From Hydrogenophaga sp. (GTDB taxonomy: Bacteria; Pseudomonadota; Gammaproteobacteria; Burkholderiales; Burkholderiaceae_C): DNA of 54,622 bases. Location: contig NZ_JAQVEJ010000002.1 of NCBI RefSeq assembly GCF_028698005.1, positions 1 through 54,622 on the forward strand, given 5' to 3'. Shown here one piece after another: positions 27,661-36,082 of this stretch (position 1 is its first letter; every line of letters begins with the position of its first letter). Under the pieces are notes generated by a model, which was given only the letters and a program-made list of their open reading frames with translations, was not told the DNA's origin and did not search any database. Position numbers and translations under genes: made by a program.

Positions 27661-28893
27661 TCAGCCCGGGCGCTTCATCTGGCAACTGGTCGGGGTGCTG
27701 GAGACGTAGGAGGGGAACTCCTTCACCGGCGCCAGTGTCATGCCCGTATTTTCGGGGCTGTAGGGATACTTGGCATCGGCCTTCTGCCAGACCGTCAGGT
27801 ACAGCACCTGCTGCAACTGGTGGTCGGTCTTGCGCATCTCGACCTCGCCGTTGTAGTTGTTGACCTTCAGGCCTTCCATGGCCGCGGCGACCTTGACCGG
27901 ATCGGTGGACTTGGCCTTGGCCATGGCTTGCGTCAGCACGTTGTAGGCCGAGGGAACCGCGCCGGTGAACATGTCGTCGTTGTACTTGGCCTTGAAATCG
28001 GCCATCCACTTGCCCATCTGGCCGCCCATGTTGTAGTGCGAGTAGGCCACCTGGTACACGCGACCGGCTCCACCGGTACCGAGCGCGGTGGGGGTACCGG
28101 TCACACCGGTGTAGTAGGTGTAGAACTTGCCCTCGTAGCCGCCCTCGTTGGCCGCCTTGATCAGCAGCGCCAGGTCCGACCCCCAGTTGCCGGTGATCAC
28201 GGTGTCGGCACCCGATGCCTTGATCTTGGCAATGTAGGGAGCGAAATCGCGCACCTGGGCCAGGGGGTGCAGGTCTTCACCGGCGATCTGCACGTCAGGG
28301 CGCTTACGGGCCAGCGCTTCCTTGGCGAACTTGGCCACCTGGTGGCCATGCGAGTAGTTCTGGTTGAGCAGGTAGACCTTCTTGACGTCCTTCTGGTCCT
28401 TCATGAAGGTGGTCATGGCCTCGATCTTCATCGAGGTGTCGGCATCGAAGCGGAAGTGCCAGTAGCTGCACTTGCTGTTGGTGAAATCCGGGTCCACCGC
28501 AGCGTAATTCAGGAACAGCACTTCCTTGCCCGGGTTGCGCGCGTTGTGCTTGTTGATGGCGTCGATCAGCGCGCCCGCCACCGACGATCCGTTGCCCTGG
28601 GCGAAGTAACGCACGCCCTGGTCGAGCGCGGCATTGAAGGCGGTCAGGCTTTCGGCCGGGCTGAGCTTGTTGTCGAAGGCAACCAGCTCGAACTTCACCC
28701 CGGCGGGGTTGTTTTTGCTGAACTCGTCGGCAAAAAACTGCCAGCTGCGCATCTGGTTCTGGCCCAGCGGCCCCATCAGGCCGGTCTGCGGATCAATCAG
28801 CGCGATCTTGACCGTTTCACCCTTTTGCGCATAGGCAGCCGACAGGCTCATCGCCAGGGAGGCGACGGCGATGGTTTTCAAAGCAAGGCGCAT
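27661..28893 (-). CDS. Liv-type ABC transporter periplasmic substrate-binding protein (paralog 1)
   Basis: A 410-residue type I periplasmic binding protein with a Sec signal peptide ending at SAAYAQ (about 18-23). VKIALIDPQTGLMGPLGQNQMRSWQFF is the usual N-terminal lobe start. QGNGSSVAGALIDAINKHN and CSYWHFRFDADTSMK are shared closely with the neighbouring paralog. I chose the ATG at 28893; the open frame reaches 40 codons upstream but without a signal-like start. The C-terminus ends Ser-Cys-Gln-Met-Lys-Arg-Pro-Gly, a tail also mirrored in the paralog. The ligand is probably a carboxylic acid or amino acid, given the acyl-CoA ligase and beta-oxidation genes alongside. Confidence 0.92.
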   Translation of the reverse strand: MRLALKTIAVASLAMSLSAAYAQKGETVKIALIDPQTGLMGPLGQNQMRSWQFFADEFSKNNPAGVKFELVAFDNKLSPAESLTAFNAALDQGVRYFAQGNGSSVAGALIDAINKHNARNPGKEVLFLNYAAVDPDFTNSKCSYWHFRFDADTSMKIEAMTTFMKDQKDVKKVYLLNQNYSHGHQVAKFAKEALARKRPDVQIAGEDLHPLAQVRDFAPYIAKIKASGADTVITGNWGSDLALLIKAANEGGYEGKFYTYYTGVTGTPTALGTGGAGRVYQVAYSHYNMGGQMGKWMADFKAKYNDDMFTGAVPSAYNVLTQAMAKAKSTDPVKVAAAMEGLKVNNYNGEVEMRKTDHQLQQVLYLTVWQKADAKYPYSPENTGMTLAPVKEFPSYVSSTPTSCQMKRPG

Positions 28894-29017
28894 GGTACAT
28901 GTCTCCTGTGTGGCGAAAGTGTCAGGGTACCCCGCACACGTGAGCCTGCCCTCAGGGAATGCCCTAGCACATATCACACAGGCGACTGGCGCTCGCACAT
29001 CGGTAGCGGTCACCGGG

Positions 29018-30259
29018 TCAGGGCCGCTCCATCTGGCAACCGGGTGCCGATGTCAGCGCGGCGGCGGGCAGGTGCTGCACGGGGACGAACGCGTAGCCGG
29101 TCCCTTCGGCACCGCTGCCCCCGACCTTCTGCCAGCGCGATATGTAAACGCCCTTCTGGAGCTGGTGGTCGACCGCCCGCATCGCCACCGGACCATCGAA
29201 GCCGCGGAAGATCATGCCCTCCAGCCGCGCCGCCACCACCGCGGAGTCGGTCGAGCCCGTCTGCGCCATGGCGTGCAGCAGCATCTGGATGCCGTCATAG
29301 GCCGCCATGATCACCAGATCCTCCCCGTAGGCCTGGCGAAATCCCCTGGCCAGGCGCTCCACCTCCTCCGGCCGGCTGCCATGGCTGGTGGACACCTGGT
29401 ACACCGGCAGACGTTCCCCGGAGGCGGCAAGCACCGTCGGCGCGCCGGCCAGGGCCGGGTAATAGGCGAAAACCGGCAGCCACAGCGCCTCGTCCTGCAT
29501 CGCCATCAGCAGCCGTCGCAGGTCGTCACCCCAGTTGCCGGTGACGACCGCCTGCGCCCCGGCATCGCGGATCCGGCGGACATGGCTGGTGAAATCCTTC
29601 AGCACGAATGGCGCGTGCAACACGTCACCGACGATCTGCACCGACCAGGGCAAGGCGAGGCTTTCCTGCTTGAAATAGCGCGCGAACTGCTTCCCGTGCG
29701 CGTAGTCCTGGTTGATCAGGAACACCCGCTCCAGGCCCGGCTGTGCGGCCATGTAGCGGGTCAGGGCACGCATCTTCATGGCCGTGTCGGCGTCGATGCG
29801 GAAATGCCAGTAGCTGCAGCGCTCGGCCGTCAGGGCCGGATCCATCGCCGCGTAGTTGATCAGCAGCACGGCGCGGTCGGGAAACCGGGCATTGTGGCGC
29901 TGGATGGCCGAGGACAGCGCCATGGCCGCCGCCGATCCGTTGCCCTGCACAACGTAGCGAAAGCCCTGGTCAATCGCCGCCTTCAGGGCGTTGATGCTTT
30001 CCTGCGGCGAGCCCTTGTTGTCGAAGCCGGCGACCAGGAAACGCACCCGGGCATCCGGCCCCGGCAGTTGCCGGGCCATGTACTGCCAGCTGCGCAGACT
30101 GTTGCGGCCGATGTCGGCCGACGGACCGGACAGCGGGTCGATGAAGGCCATGCGCACCAGCGCGGGTGCCGCCGGCCCCGCGCCGGCCGCGCCCAGCAGT
30201 CCATGGCCGCCGGCGGCCAGCAGGCCCGCCAGGGCATCGCGACGCGACCAGCCGCCCAT
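29018..30259 (-). CDS. Liv-type ABC transporter substrate-binding protein (paralog 2, twin-arginine-like signal)
   Basis: A 413-residue paralog of the next gene downstream; both share WHFR-DADT, YVVQGNGS/FAQGNGSS and a CQM-R-P tail. Its signal peptide is different: WSRRDALAGLLAAGG carries an arginine pair and suggests Tat export. The paralog has a plain Sec signal. The ATG at 30259 is preceded directly by an in-frame GTG. It starts 17 bp after the acyl-CoA synthetase stop. Two binding proteins may broaden the ligand range of one LivHMGF transporter. No gene for a second permease is present here. Confidence 0.88.
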   Translation of the reverse strand: MGGWSRRDALAGLLAAGGHGLLGAAGAGPAAPALVRMAFIDPLSGPSADIGRNSLRSWQYMARQLPGPDARVRFLVAGFDNKGSPQESINALKAAIDQGFRYVVQGNGSAAAMALSSAIQRHNARFPDRAVLLINYAAMDPALTAERCSYWHFRIDADTAMKMRALTRYMAAQPGLERVFLINQDYAHGKQFARYFKQESLALPWSVQIVGDVLHAPFVLKDFTSHVRRIRDAGAQAVVTGNWGDDLRRLLMAMQDEALWLPVFAYYPALAGAPTVLAASGERLPVYQVSTSHGSRPEEVERLARGFRQAYGEDLVIMAAYDGIQMLLHAMAQTGSTDSAVVAARLEGMIFRGFDGPVAMRAVDHQLQKGVYISRWQKVGGSGAEGTGYAFVPVQHLPAAALTSAPGCQMERP

Positions 30260-30275
30260 CACCCGGTACCGCCGG

Positions 30276-31919
30276 TCAGATGCCCGGCAGCCGGTAGTCG
30301 GCCAGTTGCTGGCGCAGGGTCATCTTCTGCATCTTGCCGGTGGCCCCCAGCGGAATGGCGTCGACGAACACCACATCGTCGGGAATCTGCCACTTGGCGA
30401 TCTTGCCCTCATAGAAGGCGAGCAACGCCTCGCGCGTGAGTTCGGCGCCGGGCTTCCTGACCACCGCCACGATGGGGCGCTCGTCCCACTTGGGATGCTT
30501 CATGCCGATGCAGGCCGCCATCGCCACCGCCGGGTGCGCCATGGCGATGTTCTCGATGTCGATGGAGCTGATCCATTCGCCGCCGGACTTGATCACGTCC
30601 TTGCTGCGGTCGGTGATCTGCATGAAGCCGTCGGCGTCGATGGTGGCCACGTCGCCGGTCGGGAACCAGCCCCGGCCGGCCTCGTCGTACTGCAGCGGAT
30701 CGCCGCCCTCGCCCTTGAAGTAGCTGGCAATGATCCACGGGCCGCGCACCAGCAGGTCGCCGAAGGTCTTGCCGTCCCAGGGCAGTTCCTTGCCCTCGCC
30801 ATCGACGATCTTCATGTCCACGCCGAAGATCGAGCGCCCCTGCTTGAGCCGGATCCCGTTCTGTTCCTCCGGGGACAGGGCCAGTTGCGCGTTCTTGAGC
30901 GTGCACACCGTGCCCAGCGGCGACATCTCGGTCATGCCCCAGGCGTGCAGAACCTCGACACCGCACCCGTCGCGGAAGGCCGAGATCATGGCCGGCGGGC
31001 AGGCCGCGCCGCCGATCACCGTGCGCTTGAGCGAGGAGAACGTCAACTGGTTGGACTGCACGTGGCCCAGCAGCATCTGCCACACCGTGGGGACGCCGGC
31101 GGCCATGGTCACCTGCTCGCCCTCGATCAGGTCGTAGACCGATTTGCCGTCCAGCGCCGGGCCCGGGAACACCAGCTTGCAGCCCACCGCCGCCGCCGAA
31201 TACGGCAGGCCCCAGGCATTGACATGGAACATGGGCACCACCGGCAGCACGGCATCGCGCGCCGAGCAGCCCAGCGCGTCGGGCAGCGCCGCACCGTAGG
31301 CGTGCAGCACGGTGGAGCGGTGCGAATACACGGCCCCCTTCGGGTTGCCGGTGGTGCCGCTGGTGTAGCACATGCTCGAGGCGGTGTTCTCGTCGAACTC
31401 GGGCCAGATGTAGGTGTCGCCGTAGGCCCCGATCCAGGTCTCGTAGCTCTGCAGCCCCGGGATGCCGCTGTCGGCGGGCAGCGCATCGGCGTCGCACAAG
31501 GCAACCCAGTGCTTGACGCCCGGGCATTTGCTCCAGACCGCCTGCACCAGCGGCAGGAACGTCATGTCAAAGCACAGCGCGCGGTCGTCGGCGTGGTTGA
31601 TGATCCACACCAGTTGTTCCGGGTGCAGGCGCGGGTTCAGGGTGTGCAGCACGCGCCCCGAGCCACTGACGCCGAAGTACAGCTCCAGGTGGCGGTAACC
31701 ATTCCAGGCCAGCGTGCCCACGCGTTCACCAAACCCCAGGTGCAAGGCATCCAGCGCATTGGCAATCTGGCGCGAGCGGCGGGATACGCTGCGCCAGGTC
31801 GCGCGATGGATGTCACCCTCGACCCGGCGCGAGACGATTTCCGTGCTCCCGTGATGGCGCTCGGCGTGGACGATGAGCGACGAAATCAGCAATGGCTGGC
31901 TTTGCATTTGTCCCTGCAT
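30276..31919 (-). CDS. Acyl-CoA synthetase (AMP-binding, fatty/organic acid-CoA ligase)
   Basis: A 547-residue ANL-superfamily adenylating enzyme that converts a free acid, ATP and CoA into acyl-CoA. The phosphate loop [11 protein letters not shown] is at about 185-195. [12 protein letters not shown] is the A5 region, [35 protein letters not shown] the hinge region, and the C-terminal lysine lies in [16 protein letters not shown] precedes the ATG at 31919. This group is often annotated as long- or medium-chain ligase or as 3-methylthiopropionyl-CoA ligase; the substrate is not decided by sequence alone. As first gene of the operon it would activate the imported acid for FadBA. Confidence 0.92.
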   Translation of the reverse strand: MQGQMQSQPLLISSLIVHAERHHGSTEIVSRRVEGDIHRATWRSVSRRSRQIANALDALHLGFGERVGTLAWNGYRHLELYFGVSGSGRVLHTLNPRLHPEQLVWIINHADDRALCFDMTFLPLVQAVWSKCPGVKHWVALCDADALPADSGIPGLQSYETWIGAYGDTYIWPEFDENTASSMCYTSGTTGNPKGAVYSHRSTVLHAYGAALPDALGCSARDAVLPVVPMFHVNAWGLPYSAAAVGCKLVFPGPALDGKSVYDLIEGEQVTMAAGVPTVWQMLLGHVQSNQLTFSSLKRTVIGGAACPPAMISAFRDGCGVEVLHAWGMTEMSPLGTVCTLKNAQLALSPEEQNGIRLKQGRSIFGVDMKIVDGEGKELPWDGKTFGDLLVRGPWIIASYFKGEGGDPLQYDEAGRGWFPTGDVATIDADGFMQITDRSKDVIKSGGEWISSIDIENIAMAHPAVAMAACIGMKHPKWDERPIVAVVRKPGAELTREALLAFYEGKIAKWQIPDDVVFVDAIPLGATGKMQKMTLRQQLADYRLPGI

Positions 31920-31973
31920 GGGCGTATCTCCTGTCGATGAATGAAATGGGGTTGCCAGAGCGGACCCGACTGG

Positions 31974-31992
31974 AAAAACGAACGACCGTTCG
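31974..31992. promoter_or_regulatory. Palindromic operator candidate upstream of the acyl-CoA synthetase gene
   Basis: CGAACG (31979-31984) and CGTTCG (31987-31992) are perfect inverted arms separated by AC, preceded by an A-run. The first 12 bases match the element before fadB. It is 60 nt upstream of the acyl-CoA synthetase start. The shared element suggests that both ends of the uptake/beta-oxidation cluster answer to one TetR-like regulator encoded elsewhere. Confidence 0.68.
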
Positions 31993-32150
31993 CTCCATAA
32001 CCCGACATCATGCACCAATCGGCCGCGCCTTCCCATCCGGATCGTCAAGGATGCGACGGATCGCCGCCCCCGGGGAGCCACCCCGTGGACAATAGCCAGG
32101 TGGCGTCGGCCCCGCCGGGGCGAACAGGTTCGGCCACGACAGGAGCCCCC

Positions 32151-32561
32151 ATGAGCGACTTTCCCATCCACAAGAGCGGCGCCGAATGGCGTGCCATTCT
32201 GGCGGCCAAGGGCGCCGAACCCGGTGCCTTCGACGTCACCCGCCGCGCCCATACCGAGCGCCCGTTCACCGGCCGGTACGAGCAGGTCTGGACCGGCGGC
32301 CGTTACCACTGCATCTGCTGCGGCAACCACCTGTTCGACGCCGGCACCAAGTTCGATGCCGGGTGCGGCTGGCCCAGTTTCTGGCAGGCCGTGCCGGGCG
32401 CCATCACCGAGATCGTGGACCGCAGCCACGGCATGGTGCGCACGGAAACGGTGTGCAGCCAGTGCGGCGCCCACCTGGGCCACGTGTTCGAAGACGGCCC
32501 GGCGCCCACCGGTTTGCGCTACTGCATGAACTCGGCCGCACTGGAGCAGCAACCCGAATGA
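32151..32561 (+). CDS. msrB: Peptide-methionine (R)-S-oxide reductase MsrB
   Basis: A 136-residue repair enzyme that reduces the R epimer of methionine sulfoxide in proteins. Structural zinc ligands are C54/C57 (CICCGN) and C102/C105 ([12 protein letters not shown]). The catalytic cysteine is Cys125 in [17 protein letters not shown] is the substrate-binding loop. No signal peptide is seen, so it is cytoplasmic. An AGGAG box precedes the ATG, and the stop codon overlaps the slyX start (ATGA). Confidence 0.95.
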   Translation: MSDFPIHKSGAEWRAILAAKGAEPGAFDVTRRAHTERPFTGRYEQVWTGGRYHCICCGNHLFDAGTKFDAGCGWPSFWQAVPGAITEIVDRSHGMVRTETVCSQCGAHLGHVFEDGPAPTGLRYCMNSAALEQQPE

Positions 32562-32770
32562 ACCCCGACCGCACCGACGAGCGGCTGACCCAGCTGGAGA
32601 TCAAGCTCAGCTACGCCGAAGACCTGCTCGATACGCTCAACACGCTGGTGGCGCAACAGCAGGAGCGCATCGACCTGCTGACGCGCGAACTCGTGGCGCT
32701 GCGGTACCAGCAGGACCAGGACCAGCCGACCTTCCGCAGCCTGCGCGACGAGCTGCCACCGCACTACTGA
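32558..32770 (+). CDS. slyX: SlyX family protein
   Basis: A 70-residue protein with the SlyX pattern: an N-terminal coiled-coil helix ([31 protein letters not shown]) and the C-terminal LRDELPPHY ending. The molecular function of SlyX is unknown. It overlaps msrB by 4 nt and must be co-translated with it. Confidence 0.9.
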   Translation: MNPDRTDERLTQLEIKLSYAEDLLDTLNTLVAQQQERIDLLTRELVALRYQQDQDQPTFRSLRDELPPHY

Positions 32771-32789
32771 GGCTGGCCCCGGGATGCCT

Positions 32790-32897
32790 TCAGTCCGGCT
32801 GGTCAAGCATGTCGGCCAGTGCGCCAAACAGCCAGACCGCTCCCCCCACGGCCAGCAGGGAGAGCAAGGCCAGCGACAGATAGTCCCAGTGGTCCAT
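32790..32897 (-). CDS. Very small single-pass membrane protein (35 residues)
   Basis: A 35-codon gene with an excellent ribosome binding site (GGAGGAGG, about 7 nt before the ATG). The product has a short polar N-terminus (MDHWDY), one hydrophobic segment at about residues 7-28 (LSLALLSLLAVGGAVWLFGALA) and a short acidic tail. It lies 29 bp downstream of the secreted cysteine-containing protein gene on the same strand, so it is probably in that operon and under the same inverted-repeat promoter. Many stress regulons contain such small membrane peptides; no specific function can be assigned. Confidence 0.7.
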   Translation of the reverse strand: MDHWDYLSLALLSLLAVGGAVWLFGALADMLDQPD

Positions 32898-32926
32898 GAC
32901 GGGCCTCCTCCGGGCAGGATGGCTGT

Positions 32927-33331
32927 TCAGCGCGGGTCGCGCGCGGGCTCGGGGTCGATCTCGACCTCGAGCTGGCGAAGCACCCCGCCGCCTTCGACGC
33001 TGCCGCTGGAAACGCCTTCTCCGAGGGCCATGCGTTCGCACATGGCCCGATCGAGCGCGCCCTTGTGCACGGCACACCGGGCGATGGCATTGCGCTGGCG
33101 CTGGGCTTCGTCCACCCCGGCATCACGCAGGCCGCGCAGGGACTCCTGTCGCACGGCGCCGGCATCGCGCAGACAGGCCCTGCGCGAGTCCGCATCGACC
33201 TGTTCCAGACAGGCCCGGCGGTCGGCCTGGTAGCGCGCCTCGATCCCGGCACGGTCGTCCGCGGCCAGGGCGGAGGCCAGGGGCAACGCCCAGACCAGGG
33301 CACAAAGTGGTCGTGTCAGCGCGTTCATCAT
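32927..33331 (-). CDS. Secreted cysteine-containing protein of unknown function
   Basis: A 134-residue product with a Sec signal peptide ending near ASALAADD (about 19-26). The mature part is helical and charged and contains four cysteines in a repeated spacing (RRACLEQVDADSRRACLRDA, then IARCAVHKGALDRAMCERM), suggesting two disulfide-linked helical hairpins. I do not recognise the family; similar short exported proteins occur in Burkholderiales. AGGAGG lies 9 nt before the ATG at 33331. About 80 nt upstream is a -10 element and 44 nt before that an 18-bp inverted repeat also found before the BON lipoprotein gene. Confidence 0.75.
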   Translation of the reverse strand: MMNALTRPLCALVWALPLASALAADDRAGIEARYQADRRACLEQVDADSRRACLRDAGAVRQESLRGLRDAGVDEAQRQRNAIARCAVHKGALDRAMCERMALGEGVSSGSVEGGGVLRQLEVEIDPEPARDPR

Positions 33332-33410
33332 CGTCGTGGTCCTCCTGCGATCGGGTCCGCGGCGGGCCTTTCCGGAGCGAAGCCCCGCCGCGGACCTCCG
33401 AACATGTCCC

Positions 33411-33478
33411 ATCGTAGGATGGCTGCCCCCGGGTGGCCGTCCGACGGCGCCGCCGCGGCGTGTAGGACGAGGCCGACA
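33411..33478 (-). promoter_or_regulatory. Inverted-repeat promoter before the secreted protein gene
   Basis: TGTAGG-N6-CCGACA at 33461-33478 (plus-strand reading) is an 18-bp inverted repeat with one mismatch between arms. On the minus strand it is followed after 44 nt by TACGAT (33411-33416), inside ATCCTACGATGGG. No -35-like hexamer lies at 17 nt from it, as expected for an activator-dependent promoter. The same layout with the same 44-nt spacing occurs at 36464-36531. The repeat sits about 65 nt upstream of the likely transcription start, a usual place for NarL-type activators. Confidence 0.7.
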
Positions 33479-33488
33479 CCGCCGCCGG

Positions 33489-34841
33489 TCACACGGGCAG
33501 CACCGCCCGTACGGTGGTGCCCCGGGACGGCGACGAGCGGATGACCACATCACCGCCACAGGCACGGATTCGAAACCGCATACCCTGCAAACCATGCCCC
33601 CCGGACAGCAGCGTGGCGTCGACGTCGAAGCCCTTGCCATCGTCTTCGACCAGCACTTCCACCTGGTCGTGCAGGCGGCGCAGCACGACGCGCACGCGGC
33701 TGGCCTGCGCGTACTTGGCCACATTGGTCAGCGCTTCCTGCACCAGCCGGTACACCGCCAGCGCCCGCTCCGGCGCCAGCGTGACCTCGTCCACCACGGC
33801 ATCCACCGGCAGCTCGGCACGCTGGGAAAACTCGGCACACTGGATCTGCAGCGTGCGCCTGAGGCCCAGGTTCGACAGCGACGAAGGCCACAGGTCCTCG
33901 ATGATCCGGCGCTTGAGCGCGATGCCGGCATCCAGCGTCTGGCCCAGGTGATCCACCAGTTGCTGCTTGGTGCCGGTGTCGTCATGGATGCGCTTGCGAA
34001 TCCGCGCCAGATCGAGCTTGGCCGCGGTCAGCAGCCCGCCCAGTTCGTCGTGCAGCTCCCGCGCCAGGCGGGCGCGCTCGTCTTCGCGCACGCGCTCCAT
34101 GTGGCGCGCCAGCTCGATCGTCTCGGCGGTTCGCCGCACGACCTCTTCATCGAGCCGGTCGCGCTCGGCATGGAGCTGCAGCATCGCGACACGGCGCTCC
34201 GCCTCCCGGTTGCGGCTCAAGCGCATCAGGGACACGGCCCCGACCACGCACACGATCACCAGCACCCAGATACCCACCCGGCTGGCGCGCAACACCCGGT
34301 CGCGGTCCAGGCTGGTTTGCGTGTAGCCATGGCTCTCTTCCCGGATGACCTGCTCGGCCAGGGTGCTGATCTGCACCATCATCTCCCGCCCCATATCGGT
34401 CAGCGTCAGCTCGATCGCCCCGTCGCGATCACCGGCATCGAAACGCTCGAGAACGGTCCGCATCTCGGAGTGCTTCTGCCTGGCCAGCTCGACCAGCTGG
34501 GACAGCTTCTCGCGCAGGTGCTCGTTGCCAGCGGCGATGTGCTCCGCGCTGGCCAGGATCTGCTGGAAGCTGCGTTCCTGCTCCAGGTAGGGAGCCAGGT
34601 AGTCGTGGCGATCGGTCAGCATGTAGCCGCGCTCCGCACTCTCCATGAACAGCAGTGCCCGGCTCAGGTCACCAACGATCATCTGGGCCTCGATGCTGGC
34701 CTCCCGGTTCACGCTGATGCCCTGCTGCCGGTGGAACCCCAGCTCGCTCACGACCAGCACCAGCACGGCCAGCGAGATCGCCACCGGTCCGATGAACCGG
34801 CCCGAGGCCCACTTGGCCATGGCGTTCAGACTCCATTTCAT
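33489..34841 (-). CDS. CHASE3-type sensor histidine kinase, NarX/HisKA_3 class
   Basis: A 450-residue membrane sensor kinase. TM1 is at about 16-36 and TM2 at about 188-207. Between them lies a periplasmic helical CHASE3-like domain (from SVNREASIEAQM with LLFMESAERGYMLTD). A coiled coil follows, then the HisKA_3 phosphorylation site His264 in ARELHDELGG. The HATPase domain has QEALTNVAKYAQAS (N box), EDDGKGFD (G1) and GGHGLQGMRFR (G2). It is encoded divergently from the NarL-type regulator at 34893, its obvious partner. CHASE3 ligands are generally unknown; envelope or osmotic stress is suggested by the neighbouring genes. Confidence 0.92.
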   Translation of the reverse strand: MKWSLNAMAKWASGRFIGPVAISLAVLVLVVSELGFHRQQGISVNREASIEAQMIVGDLSRALLFMESAERGYMLTDRHDYLAPYLEQERSFQQILASAEHIAAGNEHLREKLSQLVELARQKHSEMRTVLERFDAGDRDGAIELTLTDMGREMMVQISTLAEQVIREESHGYTQTSLDRDRVLRASRVGIWVLVIVCVVGAVSLMRLSRNREAERRVAMLQLHAERDRLDEEVVRRTAETIELARHMERVREDERARLARELHDELGGLLTAAKLDLARIRKRIHDDTGTKQQLVDHLGQTLDAGIALKRRIIEDLWPSSLSNLGLRRTLQIQCAEFSQRAELPVDAVVDEVTLAPERALAVYRLVQEALTNVAKYAQASRVRVVLRRLHDQVEVLVEDDGKGFDVDATLLSGGHGLQGMRFRIRACGGDVVIRSSPSRGTTVRAVLPV

Positions 34842-34892
34842 GTGCCCACCTTATACTGCTGCGACAAAGACACCCTCCCGTCAGGTGCCACC

Positions 34893-35525
34893 ATGATCCG
34901 CATCGGAATCGTCGACGATCACGCCATTGTCCGCACCGGGCTGTGCCAGTTCCTGTCCGAGCAGGTGGACCTGCGCGTGGCCGCCGAGGGCTGCACGGGC
35001 AAGGATGCGCTGGAGATCGCACGCCAGGGCGACATCGACGTCCTGCTGATGGACCTGTCCATGCCCGACCAGAATGGCGTCGACGCCCTGGCAGCCATCC
35101 GCGCGCGCTACCCGGACCTGCCCGTGCTGATTCTCAGTGGTTTCCCCGAAACCCACTACGCCACCACCTTGCTGCGCCTGGGCGCCAGCGGCTACCTGAA
35201 CAAGGAGTGCGATCCGGACGACATCGCCAGCGCCATCCGCACCGTGGCACTCGGGCGGCGCTACATCACGCCCCAGGTGGCCGAGCTGCTGGCCGACAGC
35301 GTGCTCGGCACCGGTGACCAGTTGCCGCACGAAAGCCTGAGCGAGCGTGAGCTGCAGGTGTTCCTGCGTCTGGCCCAGGGTGAAACCGTGGGCCACATCG
35401 CCGAGCAGATGTTCCTGAGCGTCAAGACGGTCAGCACCTACCGTTCCCGCGTGCTGGACAAGCTCTCGCTCAGCACCAACAGCGATCTGACCTATTACGC
35501 CCTGAAAAACGGGCTGATCCAGTAG
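34893..35525 (+). CDS. NarL/FixJ-type response regulator
   Basis: A 210-residue two-domain regulator. The receiver domain has the acidic pair IVDDH (Asp8/Asp9), phospho-acceptor Asp54 in LLMDLSMPD, and Lys104 in YLNKE. The C-terminal LuxR-type helix-turn-helix runs from LSERELQVFLRLAQGETVGHIAEQMFLSVKTVSTYRSRVLDKL. It is divergent from the CHASE3 kinase gene with only 51 bp between the starts. A TATACT -10 element is seen upstream at about 34852-34857. It is the best candidate to bind the inverted repeats at 33461-33478 and 36514-36531. Confidence 0.93.
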   Translation: MIRIGIVDDHAIVRTGLCQFLSEQVDLRVAAEGCTGKDALEIARQGDIDVLLMDLSMPDQNGVDALAAIRARYPDLPVLILSGFPETHYATTLLRLGASGYLNKECDPDDIASAIRTVALGRRYITPQVAELLADSVLGTGDQLPHESLSERELQVFLRLAQGETVGHIAEQMFLSVKTVSTYRSRVLDKLSLSTNSDLTYYALKNGLIQ

Positions 35526-35571
35526 GCGCTGCCGACCGGGACCGGTACTCGGCACCGGTGGTGGCCGCCAG

Positions 35572-35955
35572 TCAGGCCGCCGCGAGATCGATGCAATAGC
35601 TGACCAGGGCATCGATATCGCGCGACTTGTCGAACACCCGGGCCGCGCCCAGTTGCAGGCACTCGGCACGGATCTCCGGCGTGGCGTAATTGGTCAGCAC
35701 CACCGACCGCAACCGCACGCCCTGCCCACCCAGTTGGCGCAGCACATCCAGGCCCGAGCCATCCTTGAGGAAGACATCGATGATCACCAGGTCGCAGCCG
35801 TTGGCGGCGAGCATGGCGTCCAGTTGATGCCGGGCCTCGCTGGCCGACTCGGCAAATCCCACGATCTCGACTGGCGCCAGGTCTTCCAGCGCCGCGACCA
35901 GGTTGAACCGGATGACCGGGCTGTCCTCAACGAGAAAAGTCTTCAGTTTGGGCAT
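35572..35955 (-). CDS. Single-domain response regulator (CheY-like receiver)
   Basis: A 127-residue receiver without an output domain. It has the acidic pair VEDSP, phospho-acceptor Asp60 in LVIIDVFLKDGSG, a conserved Thr in VVLTNYATP, and Lys in RVFDKSRD. It is convergent with the NarL-type regulator. It may act as a phosphate sink or connector for the nearby CHASE3 kinase, or may serve another kinase. A -10-like TAGAAT at 36017-36022 in ATCCTAGAATGGG closely resembles the -10 region before the secreted protein gene, so it may belong to the same stress set. Confidence 0.87.
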   Translation of the reverse strand: MPKLKTFLVEDSPVIRFNLVAALEDLAPVEIVGFAESASEARHQLDAMLAANGCDLVIIDVFLKDGSGLDVLRQLGGQGVRLRSVVLTNYATPEIRAECLQLGAARVFDKSRDIDALVSYCIDLAAA

Positions 35956-36013
35956 CAATGGGGCTTGCTCGCTCTCGGTCCGCCGACCGCGGGCCGGCGG
36001 TTGCGGCAACGCG

Positions 36014-36026
36014 CCCATTCTAGGAT
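36014..36026 (-). promoter_or_regulatory. Likely -10 region before the receiver gene
   Basis: The minus strand reads ATCCTAGAATGGG, 11 of 13 bases identical to the -10 region at 33408-33420. TAGAAT (36017-36022) would be the -10 hexamer, about 61 nt before the start codon at 35955. The CCTAnnnT form fits stationary-phase sigma (RpoS)-type promoters. No full inverted repeat was found at the 44-nt position upstream here. Confidence 0.5.
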
Positions 36027-36082
36027 TTTCGCCGCTGCCTGCGTGCAGGACGCCACTGACCAGCGGCAGGGGCCATGGATCG

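Noticed and set aside
35541-35558. Repeated ACCGGT pair between the convergent regulator and receiver genes
   Set aside because: It could form a 6-bp stem, but it lacks a T-tract and such GC palindromes are common here; not strong enough to call a terminator.
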